From Carnobacterium_B sp040274945 (GTDB lineage Bacteria > Bacillota > Bacilli > Lactobacillales > Carnobacteriaceae), in contig NZ_JBEMAR010000004.1 of NCBI RefSeq assembly GCF_040274945.1, forward strand, positions 124,001 through 188,000: a DNA stretch of 64,000 nucleotides. Direction: 5' to 3'. Position numbers and translations under genes: made by a program. Within the stretch, counting starts at the first letter, position 1. Every line of letters starts with the position of its first letter. The notes beneath the pieces were generated by a model, which saw only the letters and a list, made by a program, of their open reading frames with translations, was not told the DNA's origin and did no database searches. Below, one piece after another: positions 1 to 7,691 of this stretch.

Positions 1-360
1 TGGTCTTTGGACTATTCAGATCATTTTGATCAATTATTCGAGTTGATTTTTAAGTATCGAGAAGCACATTTGATTTCAAATGCTCTTCCACATGACAAAA
101 TGATTATCAGTACTGAAAAACAAAAAAAAAAAGAAACTGTTTCTGGAGAGGTCCATGGACAATTTTTTAACTATATTCAACAATTTATCCAGACTGGTAA
201 AACAAATGGTCACATAAAAAAAGAAATACCGGATAGTTTAATTGTGGGTATTATTTTTCATAGCATTAACATACCCGATCGTTCTAATTTAAGTTCCCAA
301 GAAAGGGCTTATTTTATCAAGATGATCATTAAAAATGGTGTTTTTGACATTTCAAAGTGA
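1..360 (+). CDS. hrtR: TetR-family regulator, C-terminal part (HrtR-like)
   Basis: The reading frame is open from the first base, so the gene starts upstream of the window. Only about 119 C-terminal residues are present; the N-terminal helix-turn-helix lies outside. What remains is helical, with a KYREAH segment and an IIFHSINIP segment, as in TetR ligand-binding domains. It is followed by a permease and an ATPase in the order regulator-permease-ATPase, the order of the lactococcal haem-responsive hrtRBA operon. A perfect palindrome overlaps its stop codon and resembles my recollection of the HrtR site. By inference it represses the exporter and is released by haem. Without the DNA-binding half, the TetR assignment rests mostly on context. 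Confidence 0.65.
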   Translation, partial: WSLDYSDHFDQLFELIFKYREAHLISNALPHDKMIISTEKQKKKETVSGEVHGQFFNYIQQFIQTGKTNGHIKKEIPDSLIVGIIFHSINIPDRSNLSSQERAYFIKMIIKNGVFDISK

Positions 361-376
361 CACTAGTGTCACTTTG
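353..376. promoter_or_regulatory. 24-bp perfect palindrome, TetR-type operator
   Basis: The left arm CAAAGTGACACT is exactly reverse-complementary to the right arm AGTGTCACTTTG, with no spacer. It overlaps the end of the regulator gene and covers the -35 and spacer of the promoter reading into the permease gene. The core TGACAC..GTGTCA resembles the operator I recall for lactococcal HrtR. Regulator binding here would block the exporter promoter. Confidence 0.8.
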
Positions 377-385
377 TTGTATACT
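357..385 (+). promoter_or_regulatory. Promoter of the haem-exporter genes
   Basis: A GTGACA -35 (357-362) and a TATACT -10 (380-385) are separated by 17 bp. The -35 and spacer lie inside the palindrome, the expected geometry for repression. A ribosome site GGGGTAGG follows shortly before the permease ATG. Confidence 0.6.
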
Positions 386-428
386 ACTCTTTGTAAAGAT
401 AAGTACTTAAAGAAATGGGGTAGGATAA

Positions 429-1553
429 ATGTTTTTAGCACTGAAGGAACTAAAACACTCCAAAGGAAGATTTATTATGATTGGTTTAATTATAGTATTT
501 ATTTCGTGGCTTGTGTTTGTATTATCTGGTCTTGGAACAGGGTTATCTGATTTAGCAACTTCGACGTTAAAATATTCGGAGGCAGATTACATTGTTTTTG
601 AAAAAGAAACGGATTTTAGTTTTTCTAAGTCAATTCTTTCTGAAGACTTGGAGAAACAATTGCTAGACGAAAAAGGGGTCGAAGCTGTCGCTTCAATGGG
701 AACGGTATCGGCTTCTATACGTTCTGCTGCCAGTGATGAAGAGAATGCAACAAAGACGGATGTCCTTATAGCGGGTATTCAACCCGGATCATTTATGGAG
801 CCGGCTGTCAGTTCTGGAAAAGCACTAATAAACAGTAATTCAAATGGTGTAATTGTGAATGAGTCGCTGAAAGAAGACGGTTTCTCATTAGGTGATCAGT
901 TAGCAATCAATGGATCTAATGAAGAAGTGGAGATTATCGGTTTTGTCCAAAATGAAACTTTAAATCATCAGCCGGTTATTTTTGCACAGTTGGATAAATT
1001 TCGTACCATTAAGTACGCTGCACCTGGTTCAGATAACGGTATAGAAAATCCAGTTAATGGAATTCTACTTCAAGGAACGGATGTAGATGTGGAAGCAATA
1101 AATGAAAAAATTGATGGCATTGAGATAGGGACAAAAGATGAAGCTGTAAATGCAGTTCCTGGGTATACAGCTGAAAACGGCACGATTATGATGATGCTGT
1201 GGTTTTTAATTATTATTTCAGCTTTTATTATTGGTGTGTTCTTTTATGTTTTAACCAATCAAAAAACGCAGCAATTCGGTGTGCTAAAAGCCATTGGAGG
1301 AAGCAACGGATTTGTTATTAAAACCGTTATCTCACAAGTTTTCGTTTTATCAGCTATCAGTATCATAGTAGGAATTGGGCTGACTTATCTTACTGCTGCA
1401 GTATTACCAGAGGGTATGCCGTTTAACTTAAAACTTCCTATGGTCTTCATTTATAGTATCGTTTTACTAGCGATAAGTGTCTTAAGTTCGCTATTTTCTG
1501 TGATCAAAATTTCAAAAATTGATCCGTTAACAGCATTAGGGAGGTTGGAATAA
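429..1553 (+). CDS. hrtB: ABC transporter permease, FtsX/MacB type (HrtB-like)
   Basis: The 374-residue protein has the MacB/FtsX plan: one membrane helix near residues 17-38, a large extracytoplasmic domain to about residue 250, then three helices near 252-275, 303-325 and 338-360. A GVLKAIGG segment follows the second helix, as in FtsX-domain permeases that couple to the ATPase. The start is supported by GGGGTAGG just upstream. Its stop overlaps the ATPase start (TAATG), so the two are translationally coupled. Length, gene order and the operator upstream fit HrtB, the permease of the haem efflux pump of lactic acid bacteria. Haem as substrate is inferred from context; other FtsX-type exporters handle lipids or peptides. 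Confidence 0.75.
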   Translation: MFLALKELKHSKGRFIMIGLIIVFISWLVFVLSGLGTGLSDLATSTLKYSEADYIVFEKETDFSFSKSILSEDLEKQLLDEKGVEAVASMGTVSASIRSAASDEENATKTDVLIAGIQPGSFMEPAVSSGKALINSNSNGVIVNESLKEDGFSLGDQLAINGSNEEVEIIGFVQNETLNHQPVIFAQLDKFRTIKYAAPGSDNGIENPVNGILLQGTDVDVEAINEKIDGIEIGTKDEAVNAVPGYTAENGTIMMMLWFLIIISAFIIGVFFYVLTNQKTQQFGVLKAIGGSNGFVIKTVISQVFVLSAISIIVGIGLTYLTAAVLPEGMPFNLKLPMVFIYSIVLLAISVLSSLFSVIKISKIDPLTALGRLE

Positions 1554-2236
1554 TGTCTGGTATTCAATTAAAAAATGTCACAAAACGTTATCAAGATAGT
1601 GAAAGTGAAACGATTGCGTTAAATCAAGTTTCAATGACTGTGGATAAGGGAGAATTTGTAGCTATTATTGGACCATCTGGTTCAGGAAAGAGTACTTTTT
1701 TAGCAATTGCAGGAGCTTTATTGAAACCTTCTGAAGGAGAAGTATTTATTAAGGATAGAGCAATATCCACTTTGAATGAAAAAGAGTTAGCACAAGTTCG
1801 TTTGGAACAAATTGGTTTTATATTGCAAACGTCAAACTTGATTCCGTATTTGACTGTACTAGATCAGTTATTAGTTGTCGTAAAAATGAAGGGTTCCATT
1901 ACTGAAGATATGAAAAAAATAGCAAGAGAACTTCTAACTGATTTAGGGTTAGACACTAAATTTGAAAAATTTCCAGACAAGCTATCTGGTGGTGAAAGGC
2001 AACGTGTGGCTATTGCGCGTTCTTTTATGAATGATCCTGATGTTATTTTAGCAGATGAACCCACAGCTAATCTAGATACTGCACGTGCTCATGAAGTTGT
2101 ACAGCTGATTGCAAAAGAAGTGAAATCTCGCAATAAAGCAGCTATTATGGTTACCCATGATGAACGCATGTTGAAATATTGTGATCGCGTTTATCGTATT
2201 GAAGATGGTGTACTTAAAGAAGAAAAAACGGTATAA
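1553..2236 (+). CDS. hrtA: ABC transporter ATP-binding protein (HrtA-like)
   Basis: A 227-residue ATPase of the MacB/LolD group. It has Walker A GPSGSGKS at residues 40-47, signature LSGGERQR near 143, Walker B VILADEPTANLD near 163 and the switch histidine in MVTHDE. It overlaps the permease gene by one base and presumably forms a 2:2 complex with it, using ATP to drive export. Together with the TetR gene and palindrome upstream it is the ATPase of a haem-exporter-type operon. The ATPase assignment is certain; the haem role is inferred. Confidence 0.8.
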   Translation: MSGIQLKNVTKRYQDSESETIALNQVSMTVDKGEFVAIIGPSGSGKSTFLAIAGALLKPSEGEVFIKDRAISTLNEKELAQVRLEQIGFILQTSNLIPYLTVLDQLLVVVKMKGSITEDMKKIARELLTDLGLDTKFEKFPDKLSGGERQRVAIARSFMNDPDVILADEPTANLDTARAHEVVQLIAKEVKSRNKAAIMVTHDERMLKYCDRVYRIEDGVLKEEKTV

Positions 2237-2265
2237 TTTGCAAATTAATCATTAATAAAAGAGCC

Positions 2266-2420
2266 ATTGAGGCTGGGACAAAAGGTCTCTCAAAAAAATA
2301 CACTCCCAAAACTATGAACTATTTTGTTCAGTAGTGGGAGTGTATTTTTCTATATCTCTATCAAAACAAACGAAAGTGGGACTACTTTTTTCACAAAAGT
2401 AGTTTTGTCCCAGCCTCAAT
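2266..2420. repeat. Nested inverted-repeat element (about 155 bp)
   Basis: The outer arms are 18-bp perfect inverted repeats at 2266-2283 and 2403-2420, containing GGCTGGGACAAAA and its complement. Inside lies a second perfect 15-bp inverted repeat at 2294-2308 and 2335-2349 (AAAAATACACTCCCA), and a third 9-bp one at 2381-2389 and 2395-2403. Oligo-T follows on the right. The RNA would fold into a branched hairpin. It may end the hrt transcript, but it is larger than an ordinary terminator and looks like an intergenic repeat or MITE-like unit. No gene is evident in it. Confidence 0.75.
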
Positions 2421-2528
2421 TTTTTTATACTTTAATATGTAAAAAGAAGACTGATTCTATTTTAAAAGAAATCTATTTTTTAATTAAAAAATGGTTAGAA
2501 ATGAAAATATATGTTAGGATAGTGAAGG

Positions 2529-2563
2529 AAGAATTTAGCGATAAAAAGTAAATTCTTTTTTTT
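2529..2563 (+). terminator. Terminator-like hairpin in the leader of the symporter gene
   Basis: AAGAATTTA (2529-2537) pairs with TAAATTCTT (2549-2557), followed by a run of T residues. It ends only about 25 bases before the symporter start, so it acts in that gene's leader or stops read-through from upstream. The stem is AT-rich and probably weak. Confidence 0.45.
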
Positions 2564-2587
2564 GTTTATAAAAGGAGTGAATAAAAG

Positions 2588-3787
2588 ATGAAGAGGATCA
2601 AATTAGGATTAGTAACAAAGTTGCTAATAGCAATTATTTTAGGTATTGTTTTTGGACAATTGGCTTTTTTGCCGGATTTCATTATTCAAATACCGGTTAC
2701 GATTTCTGCTCTATTCAGTAGTTTATTAAGTTTTATTATCCCATTGATGATCATTGGTTTTGTGGTAGTGGGTATTGCGGATCTTACACAAGGAGCAGGA
2801 AAATTGTTGGGAATCACCACATTGATGGCTTACACTTCAACATTGATTGCTGGTTTTATCGCGTATTTTATAGCTGTGAATGTTTTTCCATTATTTATCG
2901 ATAGTGGATTAAGTGCTGAAGGTATCGGTGAAAAAGCTAGCCTTGCACCATTATTTTCTATTCCTATAGAGCCTATTATGGACGTTACTTCTGCCATTGT
3001 TTTTTCATTCATGATTGGGATTTGTATTTCTTGGTTAAGAGGACAAGGCAAGGGAGATACCATGTACAACTTTTTTAGTGAATTTAGTTTGATTATCAGT
3101 AAACTACTTAATTCGTTAATTATTCCGGGACTGCCCATTTTTATATTTGGTAATTTTGTGAATTTGAGTTATACAGGAAGTGTATTTTCGATTCTTTCAG
3201 TTTTTTGGAAAGTATTTGTGATTGTGATTGGTTTACAACTCATCCTTGTTTCACTCTTTTTTGTGATTGCTGGACTTTATACAAAGAAAAATCCCTTAAC
3301 ATTAATTAAAAATCAAATTCCAGGTTATATAACAGCAATTGGAACACAGTCCTCGGCAGCAACTATTCCAGTGAACTTAGAAGTGGCTAAAAAGAATGGT
3401 GTGTCGACACAAATTCGTGAATTTGTCATCCCATTATGTGCTACAATTCATTTATTGGGAAGCATTGTAACGGTTACTTCATGTGTAACAGCTGTTTTAT
3501 TAATGTACAATATGCCGGTACATTTTGGTATGATGGCAGGATTTATTGCGATGTTGGGTATAGCCATGGTAGCGGCCCCTGGTGCGCCAGGAGGAGGTAT
3601 TATGAGTGCTTTGCCTTTTATGACAATGGTTGGTATAGATCCTACAGGCGTGCTGGGGAATCTTTTGATAACATTGTATTTAACGCAAGATAGTTTTGGA
3701 ACTGCAGCAAATATTTCAGGGGATAATGCTATTGCAGTTATCATGGATAAAATTTACTTTAAACACATCTTAAAAAAGAATAATTAA
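2588..3787 (+). CDS. Dicarboxylate/amino acid:cation symporter (DAACS family)
   Basis: A 399-residue polytopic membrane protein of the SLC1/DAACS family, which couples uptake of acidic or neutral amino acids or dicarboxylates to Na+ or H+. Family marks include TQSSAATIPVNLEVAKK, corresponding to the serine-rich re-entrant hairpin, the loop APGAPGGGI, and a C-terminal NISGDNAIAVIMDK with the aspartate expected in the substrate-binding helix. The start has AAGGAGTG upstream. It stands alone between an inverted-repeat element and a terminator. The arginine that marks glutamate/aspartate carriers is not obvious in the last helix, so a neutral amino acid such as serine or threonine is possible. 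Substrate is unresolved. Confidence 0.85.
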   Translation: MKRIKLGLVTKLLIAIILGIVFGQLAFLPDFIIQIPVTISALFSSLLSFIIPLMIIGFVVVGIADLTQGAGKLLGITTLMAYTSTLIAGFIAYFIAVNVFPLFIDSGLSAEGIGEKASLAPLFSIPIEPIMDVTSAIVFSFMIGICISWLRGQGKGDTMYNFFSEFSLIISKLLNSLIIPGLPIFIFGNFVNLSYTGSVFSILSVFWKVFVIVIGLQLILVSLFFVIAGLYTKKNPLTLIKNQIPGYITAIGTQSSAATIPVNLEVAKKNGVSTQIREFVIPLCATIHLLGSIVTVTSCVTAVLLMYNMPVHFGMMAGFIAMLGIAMVAAPGAPGGGIMSALPFMTMVGIDPTGVLGNLLITLYLTQDSFGTAANISGDNAIAVIMDKIYFKHILKKNN

Positions 3788-3802
3788 AGATATGAATAGA
3801 AG

Positions 3803-3840
3803 AAAAACGTCTAGCTTAATATAAGCTAAACGTTTTTTTT
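3803..3840 (+). terminator. Intrinsic terminator after the symporter
   Basis: The stem AAAAACGTcTAGCTTA pairs with TAAGCTAaACGTTTTT with one mismatch, followed by a T run. Confidence 0.8.
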
Positions 3841-3955
3841 TAGGAATAAAATGAAAGGATAGGATTAAATTAACTAATTCTAGAAGGAAATGGTTAAGAA
3901 AAATGGTAATATAAGGATAAGAAAATGACTTTAGAACTAACTGGGGGAAATACAT

Positions 3956-5632
3956 ATGGAATTTAAAACAGATGTCACGATTGCACAAGAAACGACAATG
4001 AAACCAATAGTAGAAATTGCTAAGAAATTAGGAATCAATGATAATGCGATTGAACAGTACGGAAAGTATAAAGCTAAAATCAATGAACTAGAATTAACAG
4101 ATTTGAAGACTAAAAAAGAGGGTAAGTTGATCCTTGTAACGGCTATTACGCCAACCCCAGCTGGAGAAGGAAAGACAACAACCGTAGTCGGATTAGGAGA
4201 TGGACTTCAAAAAATAGGCAAGAAAGCTGCAATCGCGCTTAGAGAACCGTCTTTAGGACCAGTTTTTGGTATGAAAGGTGGAGCAGCAGGCGGAGGATAC
4301 GCTCAAGTTGTACCCATGGAAGATTTAAATTTGCATTTCACAGGAGATTTCCATGCTATTAGTGCAGCCAATAATTTATTAGCTGCTATGCTGGACAATC
4401 ATATTCATCATGGAAATGCACTAGCAATCGACACACGAAATATTACATGGAAACGTGTCGTGGATATGAATGATCGCCAATTGCGATTTATCGTTGATGG
4501 ATTAAATGGCAAAACGAACGGTGTTCCACGCGAAGATGGATTTGATATTACGGTAGCTTCAGAAATTATGGCTATCTTATGTTTATCAATGGATATGGAA
4601 GAAATGAAAGAAAAGTTAAAAAATATTATTGTAGGCTACAGTGTAGCTGGGCAACCGGTTACTGCAGGAGATTTGAAAGCACATGGAGCAATGGCAGCTT
4701 TATTAAAAGAAGCGTTAAAACCAAACTTGGTTCAAACCTTGGAACATACACCGGCGTTTATTCATGGAGGACCATTTGCTAATATCGCTCATGGATGTAA
4801 CAGCATAAAAGCAACGAAATTAGCTTTAAAATATGCCGATTATGTTGTCACTGAAGCTGGATTTGGTGCTGACCTAGGTGCTGAAAAATTCATGGATATT
4901 AAATGTCGTTTATCAGGTTTGGAACCTTCTGCGGTTGTAGTCGTAGCAACGGTAAGAGCCTTAAAAATGCATGGTGGAATGGCTAAAAAAGAATTAAAAG
5001 AAGAAAATGTGGTAGCCCTTGAAAAAGGTTTACCTAATTTAATGAAGCACATTGAAAATATGCAAACCGTTTTTGGTATGCCAACTGTTGTAGCCATCAA
5101 TAAATTCCCAACAGATACCGCTGAAGAATTAGCATTGGTGAAAGAAAAGTGTGAAGAACTTGGGGTACATGTTGTTTTATCAGATGTTTGGGAAAATGGC
5201 GGTAACGGTGGACAAGATTTAGCTAGAGCAGTTGTTGATTTGGCAGAACAAAAAAGTACATTAACCTATGCTTATGAGTTAGAGGATTCGTTGGTAGATA
5301 AAATGACTAAAGTGGTTCAAAAAGTATATGGGGGTGATGGAATTGCATTAGCTCCTGGAGTAAAAAAAGAAATTACTCGTCTAGAAGCTCTTGGATTCGG
5401 GAACTTACCTATCTGTATGGCAAAGACACAATATTCTTTCTCAGATGATAAAAATAAACTAGGGCGACCGGAAGATTTTACAGTGACCATAAAAAAAGTA
5501 AAAGTTTCTGCTGGAGCGGGATTTATAGTTGTATTAACGGGTGATATTATGACGATGCCAGGGTTGCCAAAAGTACCGGCAGCAGAGTCGATTGATGTGT
5601 TAGCGGATGGAAGAATCATTGGATTATTTTAG
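3956..5632 (+). CDS. fhs: Formate--tetrahydrofolate ligase
   Basis: A 558-residue ligase, the usual length for the family. It makes 10-formyl-THF from formate, THF and ATP in the cytoplasm, feeding purine synthesis and initiator-tRNA formylation. Residues 62-74 carry the P-loop-like TPTPAGEGKTT typical of Fhs. Other family segments are EPSLGPVFGMKGGAAGGG, FTGDFHAI and ENGGNGG. A strong GGGGGA site precedes the ATG. It heads a run with fchA and 5-formyl-THF cyclo-ligase, so the operon interconverts formyl-, methenyl- and 5-formyl-folates. I looked for a ZTP (pfl) riboswitch in the 115-base leader and did not see one. Confidence 0.97.
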   Translation: MEFKTDVTIAQETTMKPIVEIAKKLGINDNAIEQYGKYKAKINELELTDLKTKKEGKLILVTAITPTPAGEGKTTTVVGLGDGLQKIGKKAAIALREPSLGPVFGMKGGAAGGGYAQVVPMEDLNLHFTGDFHAISAANNLLAAMLDNHIHHGNALAIDTRNITWKRVVDMNDRQLRFIVDGLNGKTNGVPREDGFDITVASEIMAILCLSMDMEEMKEKLKNIIVGYSVAGQPVTAGDLKAHGAMAALLKEALKPNLVQTLEHTPAFIHGGPFANIAHGCNSIKATKLALKYADYVVTEAGFGADLGAEKFMDIKCRLSGLEPSAVVVVATVRALKMHGGMAKKELKEENVVALEKGLPNLMKHIENMQTVFGMPTVVAINKFPTDTAEELALVKEKCEELGVHVVLSDVWENGGNGGQDLARAVVDLAEQKSTLTYAYELEDSLVDKMTKVVQKVYGGDGIALAPGVKKEITRLEALGFGNLPICMAKTQYSFSDDKNKLGRPEDFTVTIKKVKVSAGAGFIVVLTGDIMTMPGLPKVPAAESIDVLADGRIIGLF

Positions 5633-5667
5633 TTTTCTTTAACCATTAAAGAAAGGAGATCATGACA

Positions 5668-6303
5668 ATGAAAGAACAAACGATTGAATATTTTTTAACC
5701 GAACTTTCTGCAAAACAATCTACACCTGGAGCAGGTGGTGCAGCGGCCTTAGTGGCTGCAGTAGGTTCTTCTTTAGGGAGTATGGTTGGAAATTTTACTA
5801 TTGGAAAGAAAAAGTATCAAGCCGTTGAGACTGAAGTAGAAAAAATTGTTGAAGAGTTAGAACAAATCAAACTGACGTTAGAAGATTTGATTCAAAAAGA
5901 TGCAGAGGCTTTTTATCCCTTAGCACAAGCTTACAAGTTGCCTAAAGAAACGCCAGCCGAAATAAACTATAAAGAAAACGTAATAGAAGAAGCATTGGTG
6001 GGGGCTTCAGTCGTTCCAATTGAAATAATGGAAAATACTCTAAGAGCGATCGAATTGCTTGAGCAAATGTCAAAAATTGGAAATACGATGCTGATTGCAG
6101 ATGCTGGAACTGGAATTGTTTTTTGCAAAGCTGCTTTAGAAGGGGCTAGTTTAAGTGTTTATATCAATACGGCTTCAATGAAAAATAAACATAAAAAAGA
6201 AGCATTAAATCAAGAGGCTGATCAGCTATTAGAAAAAGGAACAACCCTTGCAACTAACGTTTACCAAAAAATCAGTCGTTCATATCAATCACCAAATCAA
6301 TAA
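5668..6303 (+). CDS. fchA: Cyclodeaminase/cyclohydrolase family protein (FchA-like)
   Basis: An all-helical protein of about 211 residues of the formiminotetrahydrofolate cyclodeaminase fold (PF04961 type), with the typical N-terminal STPGAGGAAALVAAVG. Family enzymes convert 5-formimino-THF to 5,10-methenyl-THF plus ammonia, or act as methenyl-THF cyclohydrolases. Two ATGs are possible, at 5662 and 5668. The second is preferred because GGAG at 5655-5658 is only three bases from the first and nine from the second. No histidine-degradation or purine-fermentation genes are nearby, so a one-carbon role between fhs and the cyclo-ligase is more likely than formimino catabolism. Confidence 0.85.
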   Translation: MKEQTIEYFLTELSAKQSTPGAGGAAALVAAVGSSLGSMVGNFTIGKKKYQAVETEVEKIVEELEQIKLTLEDLIQKDAEAFYPLAQAYKLPKETPAEINYKENVIEEALVGASVVPIEIMENTLRAIELLEQMSKIGNTMLIADAGTGIVFCKAALEGASLSVYINTASMKNKHKKEALNQEADQLLEKGTTLATNVYQKISRSYQSPNQ

Positions 6304-6330
6304 AAATTTAAGGATAGAAAGAGGTAATCA

Positions 6331-6894
6331 ATGACAGAAAAAATAGAAAAGCAAGCATTGCGGAAAAAAATGATTTCTTTACTCAATAGCATTTCTGCTG
6401 AAGAAAAAGCAGCCATAGAACTAAAACTAGAAGAGAATCTGTTTAGGTCGAGCGAATGGAGATTCGCTAAGAGAATAGGGGTGACGCTTTCCCAAGGATT
6501 TGAATGGAATACATTGGGAATCATCAAGAAAGCTTGGGAAGAAGGAAAAACGGTTTGTGCTCCAAAGTGCGTTCCAGAGCATAAAGCAATGATTTTTTAT
6601 GACTTTACAAGTATGGAGCAATTAGAAAAGGGTTTTTATAATCTAATTGAACCGAAACCTGCTCAGACAAAAGTGGTAGGAAAAACGGAAATTGATTTAG
6701 TATTGGTTCCAGGATTGATTTTTGATAAAAAAGGGTACCGAGTTGGTTTTGGTGGAGGGTATTATGACCGTTTTTTGAAAGACTTCCCGAATTGTACGGT
6801 AGGACTTATTTACTCAAAACAAGTAACTTCATCTCTTCCAATAGAACCATTTGATATACCAGTACAAAAAATCATAACGGAAAAGTCTGAGTAA
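6331..6894 (+). CDS. yqgN: 5-formyltetrahydrofolate cyclo-ligase
   Basis: A 187-residue enzyme that uses ATP to convert 5-formyl-THF back to 5,10-methenyl-THF, recycling a storage form that inhibits folate enzymes. Family marks are LVPGLIFDKKGYRVGFGGG, followed by YYDRFL near the C-terminus, and GVTLSQGFEWNT in the N-terminal half. AAAGAGGT precedes the ATG. It is the last gene of the fhs-fchA run and is followed by a terminator shared with the minus-strand ncRNA candidate. Confidence 0.93.
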   Translation: MTEKIEKQALRKKMISLLNSISAEEKAAIELKLEENLFRSSEWRFAKRIGVTLSQGFEWNTLGIIKKAWEEGKTVCAPKCVPEHKAMIFYDFTSMEQLEKGFYNLIEPKPAQTKVVGKTEIDLVLVPGLIFDKKGYRVGFGGGYYDRFLKDFPNCTVGLIYSKQVTSSLPIEPFDIPVQKIITEKSE

Positions 6895-6902
6895 ATAATA
6901 GT

Positions 6903-6948
6903 AAAAAGCCAAAGTGATTAAATATAAAATCTCTTGGCTTTTTTTTGT
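6903..6948. terminator. Bidirectional intrinsic terminator
   Basis: AAAAAGCCAA pairs with TTGGCTTTTT through an imperfect upper stem. T runs lie on both strands, so it can end the folate operon on the plus strand and the ncRNA candidate on the minus strand. Confidence 0.7.
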
Positions 6949-6976
6949 TCTATAACAAATGGTATTGGTGCGGTAA

Positions 6977-7158
6977 AATAAAATTTCTTCTGGAATGGAC
7001 GGGTTACTTGTGGAGAGGCATGAGACCGTCTGAAGTCTGAAACCCATAGTCTTCAAACTTTCAAGCCTCAAACAAAGCGTAATCGCTGAAGCGTTAACGT
7101 TTTGTAATCCGCAATGAATCTTTTACATGGCTACAAGCCCCCCTATTCCTCCAGAAAT
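6977..7158 (-). ncRNA. Structured non-coding RNA candidate, possibly 6S RNA
   Basis: This gene-free stretch is richer in GC than the flanking spacers and has strong long-range pairing. Read on the minus strand, the 5' end AAAATTTCTGGAGGAATAGG pairs with the 3' end TTCCAGAAGAAATTTT, giving a rod about 180 nt long. Inside are two further hairpins: an ACAAAACG..TTTGT arm around 7074-7108, and a GAGGC..GCCTC arm around 7013-7069 with an inner GAAG..CTTC stem. A sigma-A promoter lies directly upstream and a terminator downstream on the same strand. Size, closed ends and adjacency to the 5-formyl-THF cyclo-ligase gene (as ssrS-ygfA in enterobacteria) suggest 6S RNA. The interior could instead be a three-way junction, so identity is tentative. 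Confidence 0.55.
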
Positions 7159-7163
7159 TTTGG

Positions 7164-7194
7164 ATAATAGATTTGACTGATCCATCAATGTCAA
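7164..7194 (-). promoter_or_regulatory. Promoter of the minus-strand ncRNA candidate
   Basis: On the minus strand, TTGACA (7189-7194) and TATTAT (7164-7169) are 19 bp apart, or 18 bp if CTATTA is the -10. Transcription would begin near 7157, exactly where the pairing arm of the RNA begins. Confidence 0.5.
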
Positions 7195-7253
7195 AAAATA
7201 TACAGCCTTTTTTGTTGTTAGCTATCCATGCTATGCATTTTTGACAGCATATA

Positions 7254-7691
7254 CTATTTTGATAAATCAACACCTAAATAGGCATCGAATAAATCATATA
7301 GTTCCGGATGCTTCTTTTTCAAAGAAACAGGTCGATTTTCCTTGTCTAAGAAACAATGTTTGCTCTCCCCTGTCGTCCGTAATTGTCCGGTAGTTTTATC
7401 TAGAATTTGATAAGAGATCGTCAAACGAATACCGTTAAAGGCTTCAATCTTAGGTATGATGTAAACACGGTCGTTGTAATACACCATTGATTTGTAGTGG
7501 CATGCAATCTCTAGAACAGGCACAATAACTCCGAGCTTTTCCATTTGATCGTAACCAAAGCTCATTTGATCTAATAAATTAGTTCTAGCTTCTTCAAACC
7601 AACGGATATAGTTTGAATGATGAATGATACCCATCTGATCCGTTTCATAATACTGAGCTAAATGTTCGTATAAGTCGAAAGTTTTTTTCAT
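7254..7691 (-). CDS. Acyl-CoA thioesterase, YbgC/4HBT hot-dog family
   Basis: A 145-residue single hot-dog protein. The N-terminus carries YYETDQMGIIHHSNYIRW, the 4-hydroxybenzoyl-CoA thioesterase signature, with the catalytic aspartate at residue 18 and the HHSNY histidines. Family members hydrolyse short- or medium-chain acyl-CoA in the cytoplasm. It ends near the ncRNA promoter and is transcribed divergently from sbcD. The substrate cannot be deduced. I see no clear terminator after it. Confidence 0.88.
   Translation of the reverse strand: MKKTFDLYEHLAQYYETDQMGIIHHSNYIRWFEEARTNLLDQMSFGYDQMEKLGVIVPVLEIACHYKSMVYYNDRVYIIPKIEAFNGIRLTISYQILDKTTGQLRTTGESKHCFLDKENRPVSLKKKHPELYDLFDAYLGVDLSK

Noticed and set aside
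2324..2551. Open frame of 75 codons within the nested inverted repeat
   Set aside because: It runs through repeat arms, has no ribosome site and gives a low-complexity product.
3436..3744. Frames of 85 and 98 codons inside the symporter gene
   Set aside because: Both are out-of-frame shadows of a well-supported membrane protein.
3841..3955. ZTP (pfl) riboswitch before fhs
   Set aside because: The leader has no GC-rich stems or conserved pseudoknot segments; it is simple AT-rich spacer.
6829..7071. Minus-strand frame overlapping the cyclo-ligase gene and the ncRNA
   Set aside because: It lies partly antisense to a sure gene and partly inside the structured RNA; no ribosome site.
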